Notes under the pieces: model-generated
What the model was told of the DNA's origin: nothing
The model's database searches: none
The model's input: only the letters and a program-made list of their open reading frames with translations
Shown: piece after piece, positions 35,124-46,572 of the stretch
How positions within the stretch are numbered: the stretch's first letter is position 1
Layout of the letters: each line of letters begins with the position of its first letter
NCBI RefSeq assembly: GCF_024763615.1
Contig: NC_077222.1
Coordinates: forward strand, 72,726,001 to 72,790,000
Source: Phlebotomus papatasi
Taxonomy: Eukaryota > Arthropoda > Insecta > Diptera > Psychodidae
DNA length: 64,000 bases
Reading direction: 5' to 3'
Position numbers and translations under genes: made by a program

Positions 35124-36562
35124 TACCATAAGTTATCCTTAAACCATTGAAAATCAGTGAGCTACCGATGACACAACAAAAGTATTTTTCTGGACTATTT
35201 AGAAAAACAGGTAATTTTAGATAGTCAGAATAAAATATTTTCTTAATAATATCAGCACTGGTGATCTTACTGGTCACAAAAGGGTTAAAGAATTGACGAA
35301 CTAAAATTCATAAAATGCTGAAACTCTTGTGAATTTGAACGCCATAAATGATTATCTACCATCATCTTAGAAAATCAATTATAGGGTACCAATATCATGC
35401 ATCTATTGATCACTAACTTACTGGGAGAGAGACAGGAACCCTGCTGACAACTGTCGTGATTTACTTCTTAACGAGAAGTCGACAAATGAACCAAGACTTT
35501 TCAAAAGTATGTGTATTTTAATTAGTACTCTCATGATTTTATCGCGTGAGGAAATGACTTCTTATTTAGATATCTTATATTATACATGTGAGAGGAATTC
35601 CAGGCAAACTTATAAGAATTAATTGATAAAAATTCACTAGAAATCACTGCAAACATTTCACTTTTTCCCACTCATCGTGATCCTCTTAATTTTTTTCTCT
35701 ATCTCTCTCACTTTCTTTCCATCTTTGAATGCATTTTTGCTTTTCACATTGCATCAAACATCAATGATTTATCTCGAAAAAGTCACACGAAATCTATTGC
35801 ACACGAAAATCCATTGAGATGAGCCACAAGAAGACAAAATAAAAACTAACAAATTCCAAGATTCCCCCCAAAAATATCTTGAGAAATACCCCATCGATGT
35901 GGAACTTTTCTGGCCGCCTTTCAATTAAGTAATTTTAACAGCACCCAATCCATGGAATTCAATCTCTCGCACATGGGAAATCGAGATAAAAATTACCTGT
36001 GGTACCTTTTTCATGAAAAATCTATACTCCGTATTATGTGTGAAGAGGTGAAAGACAAAAGCCTCAAGAAAGATATTCTGCAAGATTGAGACGAAACAAA
36101 AGGTTATTTACCGTCTCCTTCTATTCAACCACATCGTATATTATTGATGAAATCGCCTAATTATCATATAATCAGAGTCAAAAATCTCTTGAATGAACAT
36201 CATTACTGGCGATACGACCATCAACGCACGTAGAAACACAGACGTCTTCTTGAAATGGTGCATCCTTCTCAAGTACCACAGGGACCCAGATACCGAAACA
36301 CCATACGAGCCTCAAGTATTAGTTGAGTGCTCACGTTGCCTAATATCAAATCAAATAAATTTTATTGTGTACTTTGAAAAATACTGTTACTAAGGCAATT
36401 TCCTAAGAGATGTAGATTGATATACTTTATCGAAAAAATGCAAATTTTACGTACAAAAGCAAAGTTGTGGATTATCCATATCAAATGGATATTTTTTTAA
36501 GATAACGGCTCTTGGGCGGGGGGGGGGAAGACCTTTGGTTCGACTGTTACTGTTTGGTTCGG
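35124..36562. other. Spacer; nothing recognised
   Basis: AT-rich DNA; no exon or TIR element found. It includes a single run of ten G residues at 36518-36527, conspicuous in this composition. Confidence 0.4.
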
Positions 36563-36675
36563 TGCAAAAGTAGGAGTAGCTGACACTTAAGAATTCTATA
36601 TTAAGATTTCGGGATTTTGGTTTTCGAAAATGTGACTTTTCGTAATTTTGGCTTTCGGGAGTTTTGTCGGGATCC
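36563..36675 (-). mobile_element. Foldback-like CCAAAATCCCG element, end fragment
   Basis: Read on the minus strand, it matches the left end of the 58746-59045 element: GGATCCCGACAAAACTCCCG, then CCAAAAT and CCCGAAA units, then GTGTCAGCTACTCCT, corresponding to GTGTTATAGCTACTCTC. The remainder is missing. Confidence 0.65.
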
Positions 36676-39096
36676 TTCGATACATGTTTTTCCTAAAATT
36701 TCAGATTTATTGTAAGAACTTATGAGCTTTCTTATATTTCTTAATATTCCAGATTTAAAAATATTTTAAACCCAACCAGCCAACAATTACTGGTTAGGAA
36801 GTAGTTTTGAGCAAAATATTGTTGAATTTCAAGATTTAGTTTTTCTTCAGGTATGTCCGCACTATTTTTAACATTTGGCTTTAATAATAAAGAGACTTGC
36901 GAAATGCTATAAGTTTCTTGAAGCGATTAAAATAATAGATACATTCAATTGATAATAATAAGACAATTATAGATGAAGAATTTATCATTCATTTTATGTA
37001 TTGAAGTTCAGATACTTTTTGTCTTATCTTGTTGAAAAGGCTCTTTGCAGCTTTTCGCACTTTTCTAAATAAATATATATATACATCGAAAGCATCAAAC
37101 CAAAAGCAATATACAATTCTTTCAACAAAATCCTTGAACGAGTTAAGAAAAAAAATCCCAAAGTAAAAACAATATTAAAAGTCGCACGAACAAAAGTTTA
37201 AAAATAAAAGATCTCGACTTTGGAATCACTATTAAATGAAAATACGGTCAAATTTACGCGTTCTCATTCAATGGGTCCTCATCTTTCTCCATATCCATTC
37301 TCCTGCGAGAAAAAGCAGCACGATTCAGTGATTTATTCTCAAACCCAAAAACAGACCCATCGAAGAATTTCCCATGATGGGATTTTTGGTTTTTTTTCGT
37401 AAATCCTTAAGTGTTTTTTGTGTTGGATAAGGTGCAGAGGCAGCAGAATATTTTTATCTCAATGTTATATATCTTTCTCTTTTTGTCTCACCACTGTCTA
37501 TAATAACACAAAAACAAAAAAAAATACACACCATATGATATTAAGAGCAGGGCGAGGATCTTGTTTGGAAGTTACTTTTTTCTTGGTCAAAATACCCATC
37601 ATCCTGATATCCATAAAATCTGTTTATACATTCAGTGGCTTTTCTCTTTCATGAAGATCATAAAGACTTTATATTTGTGATCATTTTCATCCACATGATA
37701 AAAACACAATTTTCACGTGTTCCCTTTCTTTTACCCATTTACCTCTCATACAACGAAAAAAAAATTATTTAACAAAATAAGAAAAAGAATTTCGCGGAAA
37801 ATGCAAGATTTTTGGAAGAAATAATCACCAAAAGAATCATGAGAAATTCCTACTAGAAAAGAAATACACAATATAAAAAAAAATAATTCATTCATCTGTC
37901 TGTATTAGCAAACAATCACAATCAATAGTTATCTTCTCGTTTTGCACTCAAACTACTTTTTCACCTCGACCCTCTATATCTTCTTTTATTTCTCAGTTTT
38001 TATTCACACCATTCGTCTTCGTTTGTTTCCAATTCAATCCAAATTAATTAGAGATATAGAGACAAATTTGTTGACGTATTGTACCATCTCGTGTTATATA
38101 TGTTGGTGAAGAAATTTATTGCAGAGCACCGTGCAAAAGTCGTGAGATCATGAAACGAAGACAATGAAATTTATATGAATAAATTATTTCCAGGAGTTTC
38201 CGATTCCAATACCCGCTATATATTTACACTGCCGAGCTTCAAAAAGAAGCACCAGAGAAAAGAAGTTATCCGCAATGTTACCAAAAAAATAAGAAAATAA
38301 AATATGTGATGATCAAAAACAATCCACCGTATTGTTGAATTTTTTATTCTTTCGGCGTGAAATAATTTACTGTGATTGATTTTTTTTTAATGTAATCAAT
38401 TTTAAAATTTATTCACGTATTACCACCTTAACTATTTTCTGGCTAGAGGCTGAACAAAATACAGACATCAGTTTCTAGTGATTATAAAACAATTTTTAAC
38501 TATATTTCCTCTCACTCGCTGATCTTGATCACCATTTTTTTCATCTTACCTCCTTAAAAGACATACAAATAACAGACTCTAGTTACATTCAATTATTATC
38601 AATTTTCTCCCCTTCGCACTCAAATTAACCATGCACAAGACATTCACTCAACTTTGTACGCAAAAGTTAATTCAGTGATAGGCTTAAAATTATTATATAA
38701 AGTGTGATTTCATTAACAACCTCTCGGAAGAGCATTTCCATTTAAATGTACAATAGCATATTTACAAACGAATAAAGTTACGATATATGAAATTTTAAAG
38801 TAAATAAAGCTTTAAGTATTTCATTAATAGTATCATAGTATCAAGCAGTTCATTAATGAGTTACTGGTGCAAATAAAATTATCGAAAAACTACACAAAAA
38901 TCTGAACGTGGTCATAAGAAGTTTCGCCAAGTAGCTCTAGTTACAGAGAACGAAATTTGCACGAAATTTACACGAAAAAGCTTCATCTTTGGATGCCAAA
39001 CCAAAAATTATCTGAATAAAAATATAATCGACTGCATTTTTTTTTACAAATGATTGTTAAAATGCACCGAAAAAGAATTGTTTTTGAAACGCGATG
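36676..39096. other. Spacer; nothing recognised
   Basis: AT-rich sequence with incidental short frames (for example near 37220-37650) lacking motifs or splice-bounded structure. Confidence 0.4.
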
Positions 39097-39097
39097 G

Positions 39098-39350
39098 TAG
39101 GGTAAAGTGGTACAAGTTAGACAGTGGTACAAGTTGGACAATGGTACAATTTGGACAGGGCTTTTTGTCTTGATAAATTTAGTACTTCATTTTTATTTGT
39201 ATATTTTTAATGCTTTAGTTTTGTAATTTGGTTCCTTGTGCTTAAAAACAAATTTTGTACTGTATTTATCAAGAAAAAATCCCTGTCCAACTTGTACCGG
39301 CGAATTGTCCAACTTGTAACACTAATTCCAAATTATATCACTTTACCCTA
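39098..39350. mobile_element. MITE family F, copy 1 (uninterrupted)
   Basis: A 253-bp element bounded by TAGGGTAAAGTGGTACAAGT and the inverted end TAGGGTAAAGTGATATAATT; TA target. The interior has GGTACAA(G/T)TTGGACA repeats near the left and TGTCCAACTTGTAC near the right. It is nearly identical to 40543-40920 apart from an insertion in the latter. Confidence 0.9.
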
Positions 39351-40475
39351 ATTGGTGAAGACAAAATGGATTACTCATATAATAGAAGAAACTGGACTAG
39401 TTAATACTGGTTATTTCAGGATAATATTAATGCATTTAAGGTAAAGTGCCCTCACTCGACCGGTTCCTCGTCTCGACCGGTAGATTTATTTATTCAATTT
39501 ATTTATATTTGCTATAATATTTTGCGTATGATCTAACATTAACAGGTCAATTATTCCATGAATAATACGAACCAGTGACAAATTTATAGAAATTGACGAA
39601 ATTGACCATCAAGCATTCAAAAATTGACCCATCGGTCGAATCGAAGAACCCGGTCGAGTGAGGGTACTTTACCTTACTAATATAAATTAAGATTCACAGA
39701 TGTTTTAAAAGAATTTATAATTGATCAAGAAACAAGATTTGGGGCAATGTAAGGTCGAAAGAACACCTATTAGTTCTTTAAGAAATCGTATCCTGATCTA
39801 TTGGCACCCTACTTTGTATCACTTAGGTTATGAAATTTGAACACCTATCCCTATTGAAATTGGTAGGTTAATGAAAAACGCATTCGCATTTCATTAGATG
39901 CTTTAAATAAATTTTAATATTTTGACGAAATTGTCAATAAGTGTTCCCTTCTGAAAAAGTATTTCTGCGACCCTAGCAAACAGATAGTTTTCTTACAAAA
40001 GTAGATGGCACTGGCGTACCTTGAAAGACAAAATGAAACTATTGAAAACTGAAACTGTCTTCTTGAAACTGTTATCTCATGTTGTTATGTGGGAGAAAAT
40101 AATTGAAAAATGTATTCGATTTGCATTTTTTAGCTTATTAGCTTCTTTTTAGTTATTCAAACCATGAAAATTCTCCAAAATAAATTTTAAGGGATGAAAA
40201 AAGGAGGTTGTATATTTCAAACTAAAGCAGTGTTCAAATCTACCCCAGATATTTGGTGTTACGTACAAAATGTACAGTGACACAACTTTTATTTTCCGGA
40301 CTTCGTTGTAGTCCAGCATCTTGAGTAGACTTGATATATGGCTTACACCCAAGGATGAAACTTAACCCTATACAGCAACTGTCCTTAAATTTTGTCTTGT
40401 TTTCTGTTTTATTTGAAAACTGAAACAAATTTAGACCTTCCGAAAAGTGTTTACCACTACCCCAGTTTTCTCTAA
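39351..40475. mobile_element. Family A TIR element, diverged second copy, interrupted
   Basis: Aligns along its length with 4862-5823, including AATATTAATGCATTTA/ATATTAATGTATTTA, the TTTGGGG block, TACCCCAGATATTTGG, ACAGTGACACAAC and the right end TACCCCAGTTTTCTCTAA. The left end is not clear; it begins at or before the border of 39350. It is interrupted by the complete MITE 39437-39676. Confidence 0.65.
39437..39676. mobile_element. MITE with 25-bp TIRs, nested in family A copy
   Basis: Left end TAAGGTAAAGTGCCCTCACT, continuing CGACCGG; inverted right end TAAGGTAAAGTACCCTCACT, continuing CGACCGG. The target TA is doubled relative to the uninterrupted family A copy near 5170. It is 240 bp and non-coding. 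CTCGACCGG also occurs as an extra direct repeat just inside the left end. Confidence 0.88.
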
Positions 40476-40542
40476 TTATTTTGAGTAGGAAATTTACGCC
40501 TAGGAAGATTTTATTGTGTATTTGGTTGGATTAGAAAGTTAT

Positions 40543-40920
40543 TAGGGTAAAATGGTACAAGTTGAACAGTGGTACAATTTGGACAGGGCTTTTTGTCTTG
40601 ATAAATTTAGTACTTCATTTTTATTTGTATATTTTTAATGCTTTAGTTTTAAGGCCTCTACACATTGGGAGCAATTTTCGTCAAAAATCGTATTTTTGAC
40701 AGAATTTTGACGTTTCTACCTACAACAGTGCAGACGATTTCCTTCAAAAGAGCCATTTTTGACGAAAACTGCTTGCAATGTGTAGACACCCTTATAATTT
40801 GGTTCCTTGTGCTTAAAAACAAATTTTGTACTGTATTTATCAAAAAATAATAATGTCCAACTTGTACCGGCGAATTGTCCAACTTATAAAACTAATTCCA
40901 AATTATATCACTTTACCCTA
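40543..40920. mobile_element. MITE family F, copy 2, interrupted by family E
   Basis: Ends TAGGGTAAAATGGTACAAGT and inverted TAGGGTAAAGTGATATAATT. It follows copy 1 base for base until GCTTTAGTTTT, where the 40652-40791 element intervenes, and resumes with TAATTTGGTTCCTTGTGC. Confidence 0.9.
40652..40791. mobile_element. TTA-target MITE family E, copy 2, nested
   Basis: Left AGGCCTCTACACATTGGGAG; inverted right GGGTGTCTACACATTGCAAG; flanked by TTA (40649-40651 and 40792-40794). CGTCAAAAAT is at the inner arm of each end. The empty site is visible in the sister copy at 39098-39350. Confidence 0.9.
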
Positions 40921-43900
40921 TAGCTGCTCCCATCTATGTAAACGCAGATCTCTGTGTGGCACTTTTAACAACAAGACCGAAAATATTTTATTATTTTACT
41001 GAATTACAATATCTGTGACTTACTTAAAATGACGCCCAAATAAAAATACTAACATCGACAATCGCATGAACTTGAAAGTTCTTATAGTTCTCAGCATCCG
41101 GTGAACAGAAGAAGAAATACTAACTTAAAATTCATGTTTTTCAGGTGTATATACACATACAATTTGATGGGTTTTTGAGGTGGATTAAAAGGTGATGGGT
41201 AAAAAAACGAAAACATATAAAGTTACTGCAGAGAAGGAATAAAACTGAAATTAGTGGAGGTCACGTTCTTTTGGTAACCGGCTCTTAAACATCGTGGAAG
41301 GTCATCGTGAGACAGTGGCGTCTCAGCGGGTGAAAGAATTACACATATTAATTTGTTATTTTTTTTTTTTCTAAATTCCTATAGAGAGTAGATAATAATT
41401 GAAAGGCATATGACACGATAGATAGTTATAATCATCAATTAAAAATCAATTTTATAATTGCCCCTATAGAAATTCCTTTCGCATTTCTTTCAGATTAAAT
41501 TTCCTTCGTGCAATCAGTCACTTTTTATCATATCTCACTTCTCGCCTATAACACCACATCTAAACACACATCTTATAACCCGATAGTCCAGCATTATAGA
41601 AAAGTGAGTGCATTCCCACCCAATAGCTATTTTACCTATTCACTCTTATAATACTGGATTTTGGTATGGAATTTGAGCTGTTCGGTAACTTTCTACCATC
41701 CAAGAAGCAACATCAGTGGATACTACCTAGTTTGTGAGACCACGCGACTTCTTTCTATCCCATTTGATATTTAGCAAATGCAATTGACGATAAAAAAAAT
41801 AACAACAAAACCACTAGACTACCATTGAAACATGATAAGTGGGATTTTTGCTCTCTCTATACCAATCACATTTTGTTACGAAGCACTGAAAAAAAAAATA
41901 CGATGAACAACATTTTGACTGCATTTCACCATCATTCACCGTGCCCATATTTTCACAAAAGGATCGTATAAGTATACTTTTGTCTTACAAAGTCTCAAGC
42001 TTCAAGTTTTATTAAAAACTATCACGAATCATACGAATTGATTATTTTCCCCCTTTTTTGTCTGGTCCCATTGTTATTCAAGCCTTTGCAAATATACTGC
42101 AACTTCTTTTGGCATGAGGTTTGGGAAGTATTGGAAAGGAAAAATGATCAATTTTGAAAATAAATTATTCAACGGATAATGGGTAACGCCATCAATTTCT
42201 AACATATGGATAACTCTTACGAGTGCAATTTTCAAGTTATATAGAGTAAAAGTTGTAAAAGTACATAATCCCACAATACCCGTATTTGTTAGAAGAAACT
42301 AATCGCAGATTGATAAGTAGATTTGTGGGTGGACATACACAAGAGTTAACAATTTCCACGTACTAAAGAAATTTTTTCAAAATGAACAAAACTTGTGGTT
42401 TTCTTTGCGAAATAATGTGTGCATTGTATTATTAACAATTCATGTAAGTCATTTATTTATTTAGTCTCATATGAAACTATTAAACACTCACTTTGACCAT
42501 TAGGTGTAAAATTATTCTAAATGGCCACAATTGTGTAGGTTTTGTGGTACTAAAAGTGTCTTATTTTTTTTCTCCTTTTTCTTAAATCAAGATATAGGTA
42601 GTAAGTTGCTTAATAATGTAGGCGAAGAAAAAAATAAACTTACTGAGCAATTAGAAAAATATACAACAGACATTTCTATGTGACTGTGAGATTTATTTAC
42701 CAAACAAATTTCGCACAAAAACACAATATAAACATACTTTATTGCAGTGAGATTAATTGTGTGAGATTGATAAGTAGAAAAGAAAATAATAATCAAAAAC
42801 TGTGTCAATGGAACATGCAAATTTTTCTATCATACCATAAGATGGCACAAATATTTCAGGTGAGTGTATTTGTTTCATTTATAAATCTATCGCAGATCAA
42901 ATGACAAGAATCTCTATCTTCCAGCACACCACACAGCATCATGAACAATTTATCTAATGTGCATTTTACATTATTCACTTCTTTTTCAATATCTCTATCC
43001 ATGGAGAACTCATTGCGTTGTGCAGGAAACAGGAAAAACATGATCTCATGTTTATTAACCGGCGTCTTATACCAATAATGTTTTATTTTTCTCTTTTGCA
43101 GCCTTTTCTTCGGGAGATCATAGTTAAAAAGTTTTTTTTATGGAGAGAAATTTTCTCCATCTATTGAAAAGCTACCCAGAAAAGTAATTTTTTTTCTTTC
43201 CACCTTGTTTACGCATTGTACCATTATTCAAGTGAAAATTATTATTAATACTCAAAAACATTTTATTATATAGCTCTTGTACTCGTGCCGGTCACAATTT
43301 CACACTCAAAATATTGTCAATGGTTTTTACAAAAAGGGAGATTACTTTCCAATTGACTGAACATAATTCTTCTCTTTTTGGCTTCTTAAGCAATTCATCT
43401 CAAAATCCATTACTTAAAAAGTGAGCGTAAAACAATCAATAATATTAATTCGACAATTTTCAAGGTGTGGTACGATGATCAAAAAGGTGATCGCGATTTA
43501 TACGGGTGATCACAGAATAATTTCGTGACATAATTTTGCACATAATACAATATGATCACCGTGAAAAATCAATTTTGAGTACTGCAAGCATTTGTTGAAA
43601 TTAATAGTACCAAAGTACCATATTTAATAAATCTCTCATTTTTCATTTATATACCCAGTATTCTACCCCTCCCAATTGAGCATTGCATAGTATGTATGAT
43701 CTCAATCTTTACTACAATTACATAAGCAATTTATTATATTGTGAATAAATTTTCCCATTTATACATTTCTCTGGGGTGTTTCAAATTAATTTATACTTTC
43801 AAGAAAAGACATGCCAATATGAATAATGTCACGAGTGTACAGCAATTAAAATTGCAACAACTTAAAAAAGTATATATTAAGAAAATAACCCTCCAAGTTG

Positions 43901-45000
43901 ACACGTTCATGCAAAATTTGACACCTTGAGATTCAATTACCATGTGCTGTGTGCTCTGTGGAGTGTAACATGAGTTCTAGGCTGCAGGTTTGCTACCATT
44001 TTCTTGTTTTACCAACAGAACCTTTTAGCACATATGGATATTTTTCTCGAGAATTTGCAACATTGGAGAATTTTGAAACCAATCCATATTATACAAATAT
44101 CACCCCTGAGTAAATATATAACTCATGATAATGGTAAGAGAAACTCAAGTGTTCAGTAGACCAAAAACTGGCCACGTTTTCAGATTCTTCTGACAAGAAA
44201 ATTGCACCCGTTTCAATTTGTGTAATTTGGACACTTCGTGCTCAACACAATTTTTTTTTCTTTCTCATTTTTGAGTAAATGTTCCTATTTTATATTTGTA
44301 TTGTATACATCACCAAAGAAATTATAAAGTCCAAACATGAGGAATTTATTTCGATCTGGTCGGCACAGAAAGACAGAATTAAATTGTGTAAACACAATCT
44401 TTTTCCCTCTCAATCGCGTTACACTTCACTATATCAATCCATTAAAATGAAAATAATTTAAAAAAAAAATGAAAATGTATGATCAGGGGGGTGACATGAG
44501 CTCTGAAAAATACGACCGGTTTTAGTGTAATTTTTTCCCTGTTTTTGTACACATTTCGCGAGATATCTCCAAAACTACGTAGGTTGCCAATTTAGGGTTT
44601 TCGGTTGCCTCTTCGTTATTAAATTGGCTTTTATTTTGTATTAGTATTTTTTGCTAATTCATTCCACAATGACCGAAAACAGCTAATAAACTCAAAAGTT
44701 TTTTCGGCTCACTAGAAACATATGGGCAACATAGGAAATGTCATGCCTCTGTGTATGGTAGTTAGAGAATGCGTGAAAATTTAATAAGTTGAATTTATGA
44801 ATTTGAAGAATCCAGTCAAGCAAATTGATTTCGAGAGACAAATCGAATAAATTGAGTTTACGCTATTATATCCTATATTTTCGTACACAAAATTGGATTA
44901 AATTTATTGTAATGGTCAAGAAAAGAAGGAGTCAGAATTGTAAATTTTAATTTGCTGAAATTTTACTGATCTAAAAGCTCTGCCAGTGCCATAAATCGTT
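40921..45000. other. Spacer; nothing recognised
   Basis: AT-rich sequence. A slightly richer stretch at 41260-41340 has no open frame of note. No TIR elements or splice-bounded exons were identified. Confidence 0.4.
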
Positions 45001-45002
45001 GG

Positions 45003-45285
45003 TTGCATCGACCGTTGTCGTACCTGTATTTGTTTTGCATCTGCATTTTGGTGCAAGCTACAATACACATTTTGCCAGGTGTCTACACACTAGAAGCAAT
45101 TTTCCTCAAAAATTGCCTTTTTTAAAAAAAATTCTGAAGTTTCTGCCTACAAGGATAGGGAAAATTTTATTTAAAAAAGCATTTTTTTAAAGGAATTGCT
45201 CCTAGTGTGTAGAGGCCATTACGTAAAATTCTAACACAAAAGAAATGCAGATACGATAATTGTCGATGTAAATGGCAAAGTATCA
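45003..45285. mobile_element. Old palindromic MITE split by a family E element
   Basis: The left arm GCATCGACCGTTGTCGTACC (45006 on, continuing TGTATTTGTTTTG) is complementary to the right arm, which read inverted is ACATCGACAATTATCGTATC and continues TGCATTTCTTTTG. About 26 of 33 positions match. The loop holds the complete element 45078-45218. Confidence 0.65.
45078..45218. mobile_element. TTA-target MITE family E, copy 3
   Basis: Left GGTGTCTACACACTAGAAGC; inverted right TGGCCTCTACACACTAGGAG; TTA follows the right end (45219-45221), while the left flank is altered. Its 141-bp length matches the 40652 copy and shows the uninterrupted form of 33252-33531. Confidence 0.85.
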
Positions 45286-45862
45286 ATTTTCAAATAATAA
45301 AAATTGCAATTTATTGCAAAAAGTCAAGAAGTAATGAATCAATTTGACATATCTTATATGATTCAGAATAATTTCTAATCAATTTTAAGTCTGTTTACTG
45401 ACCAAAATAGAATATTTTAGTAACCACAAATGTTTTTGAACCCAAAATTCAACTACTAATCAAATTTGCTCGCGTTACAAGTTGTAAGCTCTCTAAGTTC
45501 ATCTATAAATAGTATCTCATCTTACATAAGCTTATCTGGGTTTATGTGGGATTATTTTGATAAAGTACACTCCACATATACCTTTAGAAAAATTGTGCAT
45601 TAAAGACTCATAGAGAATACCAATCCCAATGGGCAAACGATTACTCCGACTCAAAAATGACTGGGTTTTGTTGTACAAGAAATGGTCAAAAAATTACTCC
45701 TAATTTGAATCTTAAAAATTCGTCGTATTCGCGTCGAATTTTAGTCACCGCATTACTTAAAATTGAGTTAGTAATACATTAGTTATTTTACGGGCTTAAA
45801 ATTTACTCTAACATGAAGTAATATAAGCGACTCCAAAGGACGGTCCTTTTCCGTACGAAAAA

Positions 45863-46572
45863 ATGACGCGCCAAAACAGTCCACTTGCCATCCTTTTCTA
45901 CCACATATGTGCGAAATCGACGTATGTACTCTCAATGAAAAAGTCAAACGCACTCCACAATTTTGTACTATACTATCACATTAGACACCGTTTTCTCATT
46001 AATTCTTCACATATTTTATTGGTTTTTGCTACTTTTTATGGAATTTTGGTCAATTTTTTCCTATTTCACTACTCACATTTGCGAATATTTTTCTCATTCG
46101 ACTATTGCTGAATGAGCCGCCCGACATGTCGAAAATATTCCAGCTGGATGGCAACAACACACAAAAATCTTTTAAATTTTTCACTAAATAGGACTTTTAG
46201 ACACAAGATTTTTATCACACAATACTCCTGAGACAGGAGCAAACACCTGAATAACGAAATTTAATTTTCCATAAAAATTGTCCGGGCATTTATCAACCAA
46301 AACACTGCCTAATTTTTGCTTAATTTTTGTCGGCACTGTCTTTTTCTAAATCACAACACATTTCTCTACTGGAGGAGCTTTTCCTCCTAATGTTACACTA
46401 TAATATTATTGAGAAAATACGCGAAATTGCCAACTACTTTGCGAATTCACAGCACTGCGTAATTCTATTTGCCATTTGACAAGTGAAATTTCCCCTCAGA
46501 CATACCCAGCGAGGGGAAGATTATTTATAGGGACACTGGAAGTCACTGGAAGAGCCCATTTTGGCGCGTCAT
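45863..46572. promoter_or_regulatory. Segment bounded by inverted E2F-like sites
   Basis: ATGACGCGCCAAAA (45863-45876) and its exact inverse TTTTGGCGCGTCAT (46559-46572) enclose about 700 bp that includes a candidate start exon. TTTGGCGC is the textbook E2F-binding consensus. Two explanations remain: a promoter with paired E2F sites, or short TIRs of another element. Weak similarity (ACGA-AAAA) just outside both motifs slightly favours a repeat. Confidence 0.4.
46077..46127 (-). CDS. Candidate short start exon (weak)
   Basis: The ATG at 46127-46125 opens MSGGSFSNSRMRKIFAN and meets a good donor, AAT|GTGAGT, phase 0. The phase would allow joining to 7588-7379 as an alternative first exon, but so would a third of random cases. 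No in-frame stop was established upstream, and the protein is not recognised. Treat as a hypothesis. Confidence 0.25.

Noticed and set aside
34364..35142. Long plus-strand frames of 139 and 157 codons within the gene-carrying TIR element
   Set aside because: They are mostly antisense to the better minus-strand fragment and run across the inverted end of the transposon, so they are not independent genes.
36518..36527. Run of ten G as a quadruplex signal
   Set aside because: A single run without partner runs nearby; insufficient for a quadruplex call.
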